DNA of 64,000 nucleotides from CAZJHX01 sp964545715 (GTDB lineage: Bacteria > Myxococcota_A > UBA9042 > GCA-2863065). The DNA is taken from positions 23,900 to 87,899 of the forward strand of contig CAZJHX010000020.1 in the NCBI GenBank assembly GCA_964545715.1, given 5' to 3'. Each line of letters begins with the position of its first letter. Position 1 is the first letter of the stretch. Below the pieces are notes generated by a model, which was not told the DNA's origin, searched no databases, and saw only the letters and a list, made by a program, of their open reading frames with translations. The translations under genes and the position numbers were made by a program. Below, piece by piece: positions 35,035 through 43,848 of the stretch.

Positions 35035-36891
35035 ATGAAAACGACACGTCTTTTCAGGATTTGTGCGGTCGCGGCCATGCTGGCCGGCTGCGGAACGAGC
35101 GACCGTGGGTCATCCACCTCCAAGGGCACCGGAACCGGCGGCGGGGGCGGCGATATCGTCGAGAGCACCTCCGACGACGACACCGGCGACGACACCGGCA
35201 CCGGGGACACCTCCGACACGTCCGGCACGACCACCGGCGGCACGACCGACACCGGCAGCGACTGCACACCGGCCTGCGTCTCGCCCCAGGAGTGCATCGA
35301 CGGCGCCTGCAAGCTGCCCACGCTCTGCCAGCCCTTCACCTGGGTGTGCGAGGGCCTGGTCGGCAAAAAGCAGTGCAACGAAGAGGGCACCGGCTTCCTG
35401 GATCCCGAGCCGTGCCCGGGCGACCAGTACTGCACGTCGGGGCAATGCGGGCTGAAGTGCAGCCTGGATCCCAAATGGGGCGCCTACGTCGGCTGTGTCT
35501 TCTGGACGGTCGATCTGCCGGTGTGGGATGACCCGACGCTGCCCAACGCCAACACGCTGCCGCACGCCGTCGTGGTGTCCAATCCCAGCGAGCTGGACGC
35601 GACCGTCGAGTTCACGCCGCCGCCGGGCGTCAACTTCAACTTCGCAGACCTGACGGTGCCCGGCTCGGGCAGCCGGGTGTTCGAGTTTCCGTACCCCGAG
35701 CTGGCCACCGAAGGCAGTGACATCACCGACGTGGGCGTCCGCATCGAGTCGGATCGCCCGGTGCTGGTCCACCAATTCAACCCCTGGGACAACACCTACA
35801 GCAACGACGCGTCTCTGCTGCTGCCCGAGCCGCTGCTGGGCCAGGAGCACCTGATCTTGTCCTGGCCGACCGACCCGCGCTGCCTGATCGAGATCCCCGG
35901 CCTCCCCAACTTCGGCGGGCCGTGCTCGCACAGCTTCTTGTCCGTGGTGGCCCCGACCGACAACACCGAGGTGACCGTGCGCGCGTCGGCCCGCGTGGCC
36001 GGAACCGTCATCCCCGAGGGCATGGAAGGCCAGATCGAGCCGACCGTGGACCCGATGCCGCCGGGCGCGATCCAGACCTTTACGCTGAACAAGGGCCAGG
36101 TCCTGAACCTGGACGCCATGCCCGAGACGATCTTCGAGACGGCGGATCTGACCGGCAGCCTGGTGCTGAGCAACAAGCCGATCGCGGTGTTCTCCGGCCA
36201 CGACTCCGCGGCTGTGTCGGCGCCGGGCGGTGGTGGCGGCACGGGTGATCCCGGCGAAGACAGCGGCTCCTGCTGCCTGGACCACCTCGAAGAGCAGATG
36301 ATCCCGGTGTCGCTGCTGGGCACGCATTACGTGGCCGCCAAGTCCGCGTCGCGGGGTGGCGAGAAGGACCTGTGGCGCCTGATCGCGGCCGACGACAATG
36401 TGACGATCACCACGACACCGCCCATCGAGGGGCTGAACGGGCAGACGCTGGCCAAGAAGGGCGAGTGGATCGAGGCGTACACCACGGAGAGCTTCGACAT
36501 CCAGGCAACCGGCCGCATCCAGGTCGGCCAGTATCTCGTGAGCCAGGAGGACACCCAGGACGTCACCGGCGATCCCAGCCTGATCCTGGCGATTCCCGTG
36601 GAGCGCTATCGCAGCACCTACCCGATCATGGTGCCGCCCCTGTACGCCAAAAACTACGTGTCGGTGGTGCGCAGCCCCGGGACGCCGATCCAGGTGGATG
36701 GCGCGCCCGTGGCCGACGGGGAGTTCACGCCGGTCGCCGGCAGCTGGGAGATCGCCTGGATCCTGCTGTCCGAGGGCTTTCACACCGTGACGGGCGACGC
36801 GCCGTTCAGCTTGTCCGCTTATGGCTACAACACGGCGGCCAGCTACGGGTATCCTGGGGGCATGACCATCCCGGGAGAGGCCAATCCGTGA
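35035..36891 (+). CDS. IgGFc-binding-type surface lipoprotein
   Basis: 618 residues. Lipobox LAGC (Cys19), followed by a low-complexity Gly/Ser/Thr/Asp stalk (about 25-75) and a short Cys-rich module (CTPACVSPQECIDGACK). From about residue 150 the sequence matches the IgGFc-binding N-terminal family pattern: ANTLPHAVVVSNPSELDATV, DRPVLVHQFNP, SLLLPEPLLGQEHLI, then LSNKPIAVFSGH, EEQMIPVSLLGTHYVAAKS and SAYGYNTAASYGYPGG. In bacteria the family is surface-exposed, often in gliding or predatory lineages, and the ligand is not known. The stop overlaps the next gene's start by 4 bases (GTGA), so the two are translated together. Confidence 0.8.
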   Translation: MKTTRLFRICAVAAMLAGCGTSDRGSSTSKGTGTGGGGGDIVESTSDDDTGDDTGTGDTSDTSGTTTGGTTDTGSDCTPACVSPQECIDGACKLPTLCQPFTWVCEGLVGKKQCNEEGTGFLDPEPCPGDQYCTSGQCGLKCSLDPKWGAYVGCVFWTVDLPVWDDPTLPNANTLPHAVVVSNPSELDATVEFTPPPGVNFNFADLTVPGSGSRVFEFPYPELATEGSDITDVGVRIESDRPVLVHQFNPWDNTYSNDASLLLPEPLLGQEHLILSWPTDPRCLIEIPGLPNFGGPCSHSFLSVVAPTDNTEVTVRASARVAGTVIPEGMEGQIEPTVDPMPPGAIQTFTLNKGQVLNLDAMPETIFETADLTGSLVLSNKPIAVFSGHDSAAVSAPGGGGGTGDPGEDSGSCCLDHLEEQMIPVSLLGTHYVAAKSASRGGEKDLWRLIAADDNVTITTTPPIEGLNGQTLAKKGEWIEAYTTESFDIQATGRIQVGQYLVSQEDTQDVTGDPSLILAIPVERYRSTYPIMVPPLYAKNYVSVVRSPGTPIQVDGAPVADGEFTPVAGSWEIAWILLSEGFHTVTGDAPFSLSAYGYNTAASYGYPGGMTIPGEANP

Positions 36892-38354
36892 CCACCGCGA
36901 CGCTCGCCCTGCTGACCTCAATAGCGCTGACTGCGCCGCCGAACACCATCTCCGTACAAGCGTTTGCGCGCGGCGACGGCGGTGTCGCCGTGGAGGGGGA
37001 TTACAAGATCACCGTCGGCTTGTACGACGCGGCCGACGGCGGCGTGGAGCTGTGGACGCACACCTACCCCGAGGTGCCGATCGCCGGCGGGGTCTTCTCT
37101 TTGGCCCTGGACAACGTGACACCGACGCTTTTCACCGGCGGCGGTGACGTGTGGATCGGGATCAAGATCGAGGGCGATCCGGAGCTGCCGCGCCAGAAGG
37201 TGCTGTCGGCCCCCGTCGCGCTGGTCGCCGTGCGCGCCCTGGAGCTGCAGTGCAGCGGCTGCATCGACACCGGCCAGCTGGCCACCGGCGCGGTGACCGC
37301 GGCCAAGCTCGGCATCAGCTGTGACGTGGGGCAGGTGCTCGCCATGACCGACGCCGGCTGGGGCTGCGCCGCCAACACGGACACCGAGTACAAAACCGGC
37401 GTCGGGCTCGTCCTGACGGAGGACACCTTTGCGCTGGACCTCGACTACACCGACAGCCGGTACGTCCAGTCGGACGGCGACATGGCGGTCACGGGCGGCG
37501 GCAAGTTTGGCGGCGGCGTGCAGATCGGCACGGACGACGCGACATGCACCGCCGAGAAGGCCGGCACCCTGCGCTGGACCGGCGAGACGATCGAGGTCTG
37601 CGGCGCCGTTGACGGTACGCCCGCGTGGAAGGCGCTGGGCGCGCCCGCTGTGTGCGGCAACGGCGTGCAGGAGGGCAGCGAGCCCTGCGATGACGGCAAC
37701 AAGGTACAGACCGACGCCTGCCTGAACACCTGCGTGAAGGCCTCCTGCGGTGACAACTTCATCCAGTCCGGGGTGGAGCAGTGCGACGACGGGAACCAGA
37801 CCGCCGGGGACGGCTGCGACGCCGCCTGCAAGGCCGAGAGCACCGAGGGCTGCGCGCCCGGCATCGCCTTCAAGCAGGAGATCGCGCCCGACCTGTGGCT
37901 GTGCGCCAAGGACAACGTCACCGGCAACAACAACTACATTGAGGCCTACTCGGCGTGCAACGAGGCCGGGGGCTTCCACATGGGCACCGTGACCAGCATG
38001 ACGCGGCGCGGGCTGCCGACCGACGCGCAGATCGCGCCCGCCATGAACTGGGCCAAAGCGCAGGGCTACGACTACGTGGTCTCGGGCCAGCCGGTGCGCT
38101 TCTTCTCGTGGAACTACGCGGACACGCCGTACGAATCGACCAGCTGCGGGTCGGGCGGGCTCGGCTATATTCACACCGGCGAAACGACCGGCTCAGGCAG
38201 CAACTGGGTGGCCCTGACGGACGGCAACGGCGCCGACTTCCGCCCCTGGCCGGCCGCCAACTGCGTCGAGGTCAGCTATCACACGCTGGTCTCGCTGTGT
38301 CAGAACTCGACGGCTGATCCGGATGCGTACGTCTTCGATCACCGCTGGCGCTAG
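36888..38354 (+). CDS. DUF4215 Cys-rich surface protein, coupled to IgGFc-type lipoprotein
   Basis: 488 residues from GTG 36888, with GGGAGAGG about 8 bases upstream and a 4-base overlap with the previous stop. Short hydrophobic N-terminus (ATLALLTSIALTAPP) like a signal peptide. Residues 20-115 resemble the head of phage-fibre-like myxobacterial proteins, ending in SAPVALVAVRALEL. Then come two DUF4215 'myxo-disulfide' repeats: CGNGVQEGSEPCDDGN and CGDNFIQSGVEQCDDGN. The last 170 residues are a C-type-lectin-like or DUF1554-like Trp-rich domain (EAYSACNEAGGFHMG, NYIHTG-like and WPAANCVEVSYHTLVSLC). Probably a secreted or surface partner of the upstream lipoprotein. Convergent, 2 bases from the next gene. 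Confidence 0.7.
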   Translation: MTTATLALLTSIALTAPPNTISVQAFARGDGGVAVEGDYKITVGLYDAADGGVELWTHTYPEVPIAGGVFSLALDNVTPTLFTGGGDVWIGIKIEGDPELPRQKVLSAPVALVAVRALELQCSGCIDTGQLATGAVTAAKLGISCDVGQVLAMTDAGWGCAANTDTEYKTGVGLVLTEDTFALDLDYTDSRYVQSDGDMAVTGGGKFGGGVQIGTDDATCTAEKAGTLRWTGETIEVCGAVDGTPAWKALGAPAVCGNGVQEGSEPCDDGNKVQTDACLNTCVKASCGDNFIQSGVEQCDDGNQTAGDGCDAACKAESTEGCAPGIAFKQEIAPDLWLCAKDNVTGNNNYIEAYSACNEAGGFHMGTVTSMTRRGLPTDAQIAPAMNWAKAQGYDYVVSGQPVRFFSWNYADTPYESTSCGSGGLGYIHTGETTGSGSNWVALTDGNGADFRPWPAANCVEVSYHTLVSLCQNSTADPDAYVFDHRWR

Positions 38355-38356
38355 CG

Positions 38357-40003
38357 CTACTTTTCGGCTGCGGCTTTGACCAGCTTGAACGTGTGCTCGA
38401 TGAGGCCGCGGTCGAAGCGCTTGCCGTGGCCCGGGATCACTACAGCCGCTTTGAGCGGGCGTAGCGCAGCCGCCGCGCCGACCCAGCTCTTGATGTCCGC
38501 GTCGGTCTTGTTGCCGATCTTATTGTGGCCCAGGACCATGCAGCCGCCGAACAAGACGTCGTGGTTCGGCAGATGCACCACCACGTTGTCGGGGCTGTGA
38601 GCGGCGCCTGGAAAGACGACGTGCACGCGGTCCCTGCCGTGCTTCAGCCGCAAGCCTTTGGCCGGAGCAAACGTCTCCCGCGGCGGCTGATGTTTCAGGT
38701 CGGCAAACAGCTTTTGCTGGTCGGGGCGCTTTCGCAGCCAGTGGACCATCTGAGCGCGCACCGCCGGTCCGCGCTCCGCCAGCAGTCGCACGGTGTCGGT
38801 GCTGCCCAGAGTTCGCGCGCCTGCCGCGTGAAGCGCCGTGTTGCCGCCCAGCGCGTCTGGGTGAAAGTGGGTGTTTATCGCCACCAGCGGGCGCTCGCCA
38901 AAGCGGGTACGCAACCAACCCAACAGCCGCCGTGTCGCCGCCGGAGTGTACGGCGTGTCGACCAGCAGCAGCGCGCCGTCGCTCAGCTCTGCGACCAGGG
39001 AGTTGGCAGGGTAGGGCTCCTCGTGCACGACGACATGCACGCGAGGCGTCAGCGGCGTCACCATGAGATCCCGTCCGATGCGGTACGGCACACGATCCGC
39101 AAGGTCCCCGACGCGGCGTCGCAGCGCCGTAAGCTGCCCGCTGTCCCACGCCCAGCGCTTGCCGGCGTTCTGGTCGCCGATGCGATACAGCCACGACAGC
39201 CCGATGCCGCCGGCATAGCGATCGGGTTTGGCGTAGAGCGGGTGCTTCAGCGCGGTCTGCAGCGGCGTGAACGTGTGCCCGTCCGCCGAAAGCGCCGTCA
39301 GCAGCGCGTCCAGGTGGTCGGCCGCAACCGCGTTGGCGTGCAGCAGCAGGATGTGCGGAACGCCGGCGCCCGCCTCCTCGACAGCCAGCCGCCGGTAGCG
39401 TCGCGTGGCGGCCATGATGTGGTCCACGTACGTCTGACCGATCATCGCAGCGCGGGCCTTGTCGCCCGCCCGCAGCGCCTTGAGGTACGGCTTCACCAGC
39501 GCCCACTCGCCCGTGTCGATGGTCACCGGCGCCGGTTGGTGCCCCACGCCCTTGAGGATGGCCAGGCCGTCATCACGCTTCTTGAGCGTGCGGCCGCGAT
39601 GTAGAAACGGGTAGCGAAACAGCGGGACAGGTCCACCGGTGACCTTCTCCAGCAGCGCCTTGCAGCGCGTGACATCGCGCTGCCACTCGGCGTCGCTGAG
39701 CTTGCTGCGGTCGCGATGAGTCCAGGTGTGGTTGCCCAGGGGCATGCCCGCGCTCAGCCATTGGCGCAGGATCGGCGCCGACTTTCCCACGCGCCCGCAC
39801 ACGACAAACGCGGTGGCCTGGACCTTGTGTTTCAGCAGCGCCGACAGGATCCGCGCGGTGCCTTTGTGCGCTGTATCCCCGGGCCCCAGACCGCCGACCC
39901 ACGGCACATCGTCGATGGTGACGGCTACAGGTGCGCGTGCAGCCGCCGGCGTGGCCAGCAGGCTCAGCACAAACAGTGGGATCAGGGGGCTTCGGGCCGA
40001 CAT
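38357..40003 (-). CDS. Secreted polysaccharide deacetylase / B1-type metallo-beta-lactamase fusion
   Basis: 548 residues with signal peptide FVLSLLATPAAARA. Residues 26-270 form a NodB-type deacetylase: TIDDVP (Asp31, Asp32) and NHTWTH (His92, His96) supply the metal-binding D-H-H set. Residues 300-548 form a metallo-beta-lactamase fold with all class B1 ligands: H379-x-H381-x-D383 (THFHPDALGG), His469 (GAAHSPDN), Cys488 (FGGCMV) and His526 (PGHG), plus the B1-like GNKTDADIKSW helix. Both active sites look intact within one uninterrupted frame. B1 enzymes hydrolyse beta-lactams, and NodB domains remove N-acetyl groups from chitin or peptidoglycan. The natural role may be cell-wall remodelling or combined lysozyme and beta-lactam defence. 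Actual lactamase activity is inferred. Confidence 0.85.
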   Translation of the reverse strand: MSARSPLIPLFVLSLLATPAAARAPVAVTIDDVPWVGGLGPGDTAHKGTARILSALLKHKVQATAFVVCGRVGKSAPILRQWLSAGMPLGNHTWTHRDRSKLSDAEWQRDVTRCKALLEKVTGGPVPLFRYPFLHRGRTLKKRDDGLAILKGVGHQPAPVTIDTGEWALVKPYLKALRAGDKARAAMIGQTYVDHIMAATRRYRRLAVEEAGAGVPHILLLHANAVAADHLDALLTALSADGHTFTPLQTALKHPLYAKPDRYAGGIGLSWLYRIGDQNAGKRWAWDSGQLTALRRRVGDLADRVPYRIGRDLMVTPLTPRVHVVVHEEPYPANSLVAELSDGALLLVDTPYTPAATRRLLGWLRTRFGERPLVAINTHFHPDALGGNTALHAAGARTLGSTDTVRLLAERGPAVRAQMVHWLRKRPDQQKLFADLKHQPPRETFAPAKGLRLKHGRDRVHVVFPGAAHSPDNVVVHLPNHDVLFGGCMVLGHNKIGNKTDADIKSWVGAAAALRPLKAAVVIPGHGKRFDRGLIEHTFKLVKAAAEK

Positions 40004-40019
40004 GGCCCGGCAGTGTAGC

Positions 40020-40652
40020 TTACTGGGTCAGGTCCATCGTAAACGCGATGGTGCTGTAGCACGACGTGCCGTTCATGCCCTTGTCCAGGTTCTCGGTCAG
40101 CGTGCCGTGGAAGACGCCGTCCTCCAGCACACCGCTGCCCTGCACCGTGCAGCTGGTCGGCATGGTGCCGCTCATCCACTGGGTGTAGCCGCTGAGCGCG
40201 GATTTGGCGCCGGAGAAGTTGCCGCTGAGCACGGGATACGTCGGCACCTCAAAGGTGACCTGGCCGTTGGAGACCTTCAGCGTGGCCCAGATCTGGGTGT
40301 AGCCCGCCCAGCCCTGGCATGTGCCCTCCAGGACCTCCTCTTCGATGAGACCCGAGACCACGAAGTCGTCGTCCGGCGTCAGGGGTACGGCGGCGACCTC
40401 GTCCAGCGGCTCGGTGTCCAGCGCGGTGACGGCCATCGGCGTGGCGTCCCATGCGACGGCTGAGACGGCAGCCAGCGTCTCGGGCAGCTCGACGGCGGGC
40501 TCTACGACCGCGACCGGCGCAGGCGCGGCGGTTACCGGCAGCGCAGGCATCTCCAAACGCTCCTCAGCCGAGCTGGACAGCCCGTCCTGGTCAGCCCCCT
40601 CAGCGCATCCAAAGACAAAGAAGACGGCTGTCAACGCGGCCAATGCTCTCAT
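40020..40652 (-). CDS. Small lipoprotein of unknown function
   Basis: 210 residues, with GGGAGAGAG upstream of the ATG. Lipobox FVFGC (Cys16). A Pro/Ala/Val-rich linker (35-90) precedes a beta domain of about 110 residues with three cysteines (GTCQGW, TSCTVQ and TSCYST). It lies 17 bases upstream of the deacetylase/lactamase gene on the same strand and may share its transcript. Divergent from the cox operon, with which it shares a 200-base control region. Family not recognised. Confidence 0.65.
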   Translation of the reverse strand: MRALAALTAVFFVFGCAEGADQDGLSSSAEERLEMPALPVTAAPAPVAVVEPAVELPETLAAVSAVAWDATPMAVTALDTEPLDEVAAVPLTPDDDFVVSGLIEEEVLEGTCQGWAGYTQIWATLKVSNGQVTFEVPTYPVLSGNFSGAKSALSGYTQWMSGTMPTSCTVQGSGVLEDGVFHGTLTENLDKGMNGTSCYSTIAFTMDLTQ

Positions 40653-40739
40653 CGGTTCTCTCTCCCGCAGTGCTTATTTCGGACGTTCGTTTTGTATCGT
40701 GCTGTTTTGCATGCTGGAAGTCCAGCGCTTCTGTGGACC

Positions 40740-40753
40740 TTGATCTGCGTCAA
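40740..40753 (+). promoter_or_regulatory. FNR/Anr-like box upstream of the cox operon
   Basis: TTGATCTGCGTCAA matches the FNR-family dyad TTGAT-N4-ATCAA in 9 of 10 positions. It lies 100 bases before the coxB start in the 200-base divergent region shared with the lipoprotein gene. The family senses oxygen or nitric oxide, so low-oxygen control of the oxidase operon is a reasonable inference. No FNR gene is in the window. Confidence 0.55.
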
Positions 40754-40852
40754 CCTGAAACCCTGATCCCGCTCAATGGCGACGGTAGGTCCATTCGCAT
40801 CGGTCATTTAGCCTATGTGCGCCCCTACGTGATCATAGGAGAAGGGCGCACG

Positions 40853-41548
40853 ATGCTGAGTGACCTACCCCAGAATATCTCGACGTTCGGTGGTGACATC
40901 GACTACGTCATGGCCCTGATCTGGTGGATCGTCGGGGCCTGGCTCGTCGCGACCGAAGCGGTGCTGCTGTACCTGCTTTGGAAGTACCGCAAGAAGGACG
41001 GCAAGCGCGCCGTCTGGCTGCCCGCCAAGACCCTGCGCGCCAACGCCTGGGTCCTGATCCCCGCCGCCATCGTCACCGTCTTCGACCTGGCGATCGAGGT
41101 CGCCAGCGCCAGGGTCTGGGCGGAGGTCAAAGAGGACATCCCCGAGCATCAGGTGCTGGTGCGCATCACGGGGCGCCAGTTCGCCTGGACCTTCCAGTAC
41201 GCGGGTGCCGACGGTGAGCTCGACACGCCGGATGACTTTGAGACGGTGGGCGAGATGCACGTCCCGCGCGACCAGATCGTACGCTTCCAGCTGGAGGCGT
41301 TGGACGTTCTGCACGCGTTCTGGGTGCCGGCCCTGCGTTTGAAACAAGACGCCGTCCCGGGCCGCAGCATTCCCGGCTGGTTCGAGGCGACGAAAGACGG
41401 CGACTATGAGATCGCGTGTGCCGAGATCTGCGGCGCGGGGCACACGATGATGCGCGCCAATCTCACCGTGGAATCGCCCCAGCTGTTCAACGCCTGGTCC
41501 GCCGCGCAAGCCGCGCAGCTCGAGCGCGTGCGTGAGGTGACCCAATGA
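40853..41548 (+). CDS. coxB: Cytochrome c oxidase subunit II
   Basis: 231 residues from ATG 40853, with AGGAGAAGG 7 bases upstream. Two transmembrane helices (21-42, 66-86) anchor the periplasmic cupredoxin domain. The CuA centre is complete: His154 (LHAFWVPAL) and Cys189-x-Glu-x-Cys193-x3-His197-x2-Met200 (CAEICGAGHTMM), which accepts electrons from cytochrome c. There is no fused haem c domain, so this is aa3-like rather than caa3, and a separate cytochrome c is encoded in the operon (44956-45945). The stop overlaps the start of subunit I (ATGA). Very confident. Confidence 0.95.
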   Translation: MLSDLPQNISTFGGDIDYVMALIWWIVGAWLVATEAVLLYLLWKYRKKDGKRAVWLPAKTLRANAWVLIPAAIVTVFDLAIEVASARVWAEVKEDIPEHQVLVRITGRQFAWTFQYAGADGELDTPDDFETVGEMHVPRDQIVRFQLEALDVLHAFWVPALRLKQDAVPGRSIPGWFEATKDGDYEIACAEICGAGHTMMRANLTVESPQLFNAWSAAQAAQLERVREVTQ

Positions 41549-43260
41549 GCGACGGACACGCCGCGCCCCAGAGCTTCTGGCGCAAATACGTCTTCAGCCT
41601 GGACCACAAGGTCATCGCCAAGCAGTACATGCTCACCGGCCTGATCATGGCCGCGGTCGGCGGCTTCCTGGCCTTTGCCCTGCGCTCTCAGCTGGCATGG
41701 CCGGGCGAGTCGGTGGCCGGCCTGGGCGTCCTGGCGCCGCACGAGTACAACGCCATCGTCACCATGCACGGCACCATTATGGTCTTCTGGGTGGCCATGC
41801 CCCTGCTGGTTGCCGGCTTTGGCAACCTGCTGATTCCATTGATGATTGGCGCCGACGACATGGCGTTCCCCACGCTCAACATGATGTCCTACTGGACGTT
41901 CTTCCTGAGCACCGTCGTCCTCATCGTCTCGTTCTTTGTGCCGGGTGGCGCAGCGGCAGGAGGCTGGACGTCGTATCCCCCGCTCTCCGGGTTACCGGCG
42001 GCATCCGGGGTCAATTGGGGTGTGACGCTGTGGATCCTGGCGGTGGCGCTGGAGTTCGTGGCCTTCCTCATGGGCGGCATCAACTTCATCACCACGGCCA
42101 TCAACATGCGCGCTCCCGGCATGTCCATGTGGGATCTGCCGATCTTTGTGTGGGAAGAGATCATCGCGTCCATCGTCTTCATGCTCTCGGTCGGTCCGCT
42201 GATCGCCGGCGCCGTCATGCTGCTGATGGACCGCACCATCGGCACCGGCTTCTACGTGCCGATGGAGGGGGGTGATCCGCTTTTGTTCCAGCATCTGTTC
42301 TGGTTCTTTGGGCACCCCGAGGTCTATGTGCTGCTGCTGCCGGCGCTGGGCATCCTGGGCGAGGTCTTGTGCGTGTTTTCGCGCAAGGCGCTGTTCGGCT
42401 ATCGGGTCATCGTCTGGTCGGCGATCATCGCGGGCCTGCTCAGCTTCGTGGTCTGGGCGCATCACCAGTTCATCAGCGGCATCGACCCGCGCCTGGCGAC
42501 CCCGTTCAGTCTGACGACCATTCTGATCTCGGTGCCGTTCGCCGTGCACATGTTCTCGTTTATCGCCACGCTGTGGGGCGGCTCCATCCGGTTTACAACG
42601 CCGATGCTCTTTGCGCTGGCGTTTCTCGTCACGTTCCTGCTGGGCGGCGTCACCGGCATCATCAACGGCTCGGCCGCCGCCGATATCTATGTGCACGATA
42701 CCTACTTTGTTGTCGCGCACTTCCACTACACGCTGTTCCCCATCGCCATCCTGGCGACCTTCGCGGGCATCTACTATTGGTTCCCCAAGGTCTTCGGCCG
42801 GATGATGAACGAGCCCCTGGGCAAGCTGCACGCCGTGGGCACCTTCATCTTCTTCAACCTGACGTTTTTGCCGCAGTTCAGCATGGGGCTGATGGGCCAC
42901 CACCGGCGCATCTCCAACCCCGAGGTCTTCGATTTTCTAAAGGACGCGCACGGGCTGCAGGTGCTGTCGACCATCGGCGTGGTCGGGCTGCTGATCTCCC
43001 AGCTGCCGTTCGTCTGGAACTTCTTCTACAGCATGAAGAACGGCGCCAAAGCGTCTCGCAACCCGTGGGACGCCACTACGCTGGAGTGGAACACCGAGTC
43101 GCCGCCTCCGCACGGCAACTTCGACGCGCCGCCCGAGTCGTATCGTGGCCCCTATATCTATAGCCCGCCCGGCGACGGTCCGGACTTTGTCCCGCAGTGG
43201 CAGCCCGCGACGCAGCCCGCTCCCACGGCCGGCGCCAACACCCTGGAAAAGGCGAGCTGA
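41545..43260 (+). CDS. coxA: Cytochrome c oxidase subunit I
   Basis: 571 residues with twelve transmembrane helices. Haem and CuB ligands are present: His75 (MHGTIMVFW), His257/Tyr261 (FFGHPEVYVLLLP, including the D-channel Glu259), His306-His307 (WAHHQF) and His392/His394 (VAHFHYTL). The D-channel entrance (GADDMAFP) is kept. In the helix that normally carries the K-channel lysine (PTGIKxFSW in Paracoccus), this protein reads PFAVHMFSF: the Thr and Lys are Phe332 and His335. The C-terminal 70 residues are a Pro-rich tail. It reduces oxygen to water and pumps protons. Start overlaps coxB by 4 bases. Confidence 0.95.
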   Translation: MSDGHAAPQSFWRKYVFSLDHKVIAKQYMLTGLIMAAVGGFLAFALRSQLAWPGESVAGLGVLAPHEYNAIVTMHGTIMVFWVAMPLLVAGFGNLLIPLMIGADDMAFPTLNMMSYWTFFLSTVVLIVSFFVPGGAAAGGWTSYPPLSGLPAASGVNWGVTLWILAVALEFVAFLMGGINFITTAINMRAPGMSMWDLPIFVWEEIIASIVFMLSVGPLIAGAVMLLMDRTIGTGFYVPMEGGDPLLFQHLFWFFGHPEVYVLLLPALGILGEVLCVFSRKALFGYRVIVWSAIIAGLLSFVVWAHHQFISGIDPRLATPFSLTTILISVPFAVHMFSFIATLWGGSIRFTTPMLFALAFLVTFLLGGVTGIINGSAAADIYVHDTYFVVAHFHYTLFPIAILATFAGIYYWFPKVFGRMMNEPLGKLHAVGTFIFFNLTFLPQFSMGLMGHHRRISNPEVFDFLKDAHGLQVLSTIGVVGLLISQLPFVWNFFYSMKNGAKASRNPWDATTLEWNTESPPPHGNFDAPPESYRGPYIYSPPGDGPDFVPQWQPATQPAPTAGANTLEKAS

Positions 43261-43263
43261 CCC

Positions 43264-43839
43264 GTGTCCACGCATCACGCAACTCCACCTCGCACCTCCA
43301 CCGGGCTGCCCACCGGGCGCGTAGCCATGTGGTGGTTTTTGGCCTCCGAGGTCGCTATCTTCGGCGGGCTGATCACCGTCTACGTGCTGGCGCGGCTGGC
43401 CAACCCGGGTTGGTCTCAGCACGCCGCCAACACGATCAACCTCGCCGGTGCCATCAACACCGTCGTGCTGCTGACCAGCAGTCTGACCATCGTACTGGCC
43501 CACGACGCCGCCCACCACGGCAAGATGGACCGCGCCTACAAGCTGATGATGCAGACCGTCGCCCTGGGGCTCGTCTTCCTATGCGTGAAGAGCTACGAGT
43601 ACCACCACGAGTGGACCGCCGGCTTCACGCCCATGGCCAACGTCTTCTGGTCCTTCTACTACCTGATGACCGGGCTGCACGCCGCCCACGTGATCGCCGG
43701 CATGACGGCCATCTACGTGGTTGCGCGCGGCGTCAAGCAGGGCAAGCATCCCCAGCGCGTCGAGTACGTCGGCATGTACTGGCATCTGGTCGACATCGTC
43801 TGGATCTTCCTCTTCCCGCTTCTCTACCTGGCCTCATGA
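43264..43839 (+). CDS. coxC: Cytochrome c oxidase subunit III
   Basis: 191 residues from GTG 43264, three bases after the coxA stop. Five predicted membrane helices, a short form of subunit III. Family marks are MWWFLASEVAIFGGLI, YEYHHEW and a closing MYWHLVDIVWIFLFPLLYL. Subunit III stabilises the core and the oxygen path. A second subunit III-like protein is encoded two genes downstream, so this one is likely the canonical partner of subunit I. Confidence 0.9.
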   Translation: MSTHHATPPRTSTGLPTGRVAMWWFLASEVAIFGGLITVYVLARLANPGWSQHAANTINLAGAINTVVLLTSSLTIVLAHDAAHHGKMDRAYKLMMQTVALGLVFLCVKSYEYHHEWTAGFTPMANVFWSFYYLMTGLHAAHVIAGMTAIYVVARGVKQGKHPQRVEYVGMYWHLVDIVWIFLFPLLYLAS

Positions 43840-43848
43840 GGGCGACCT

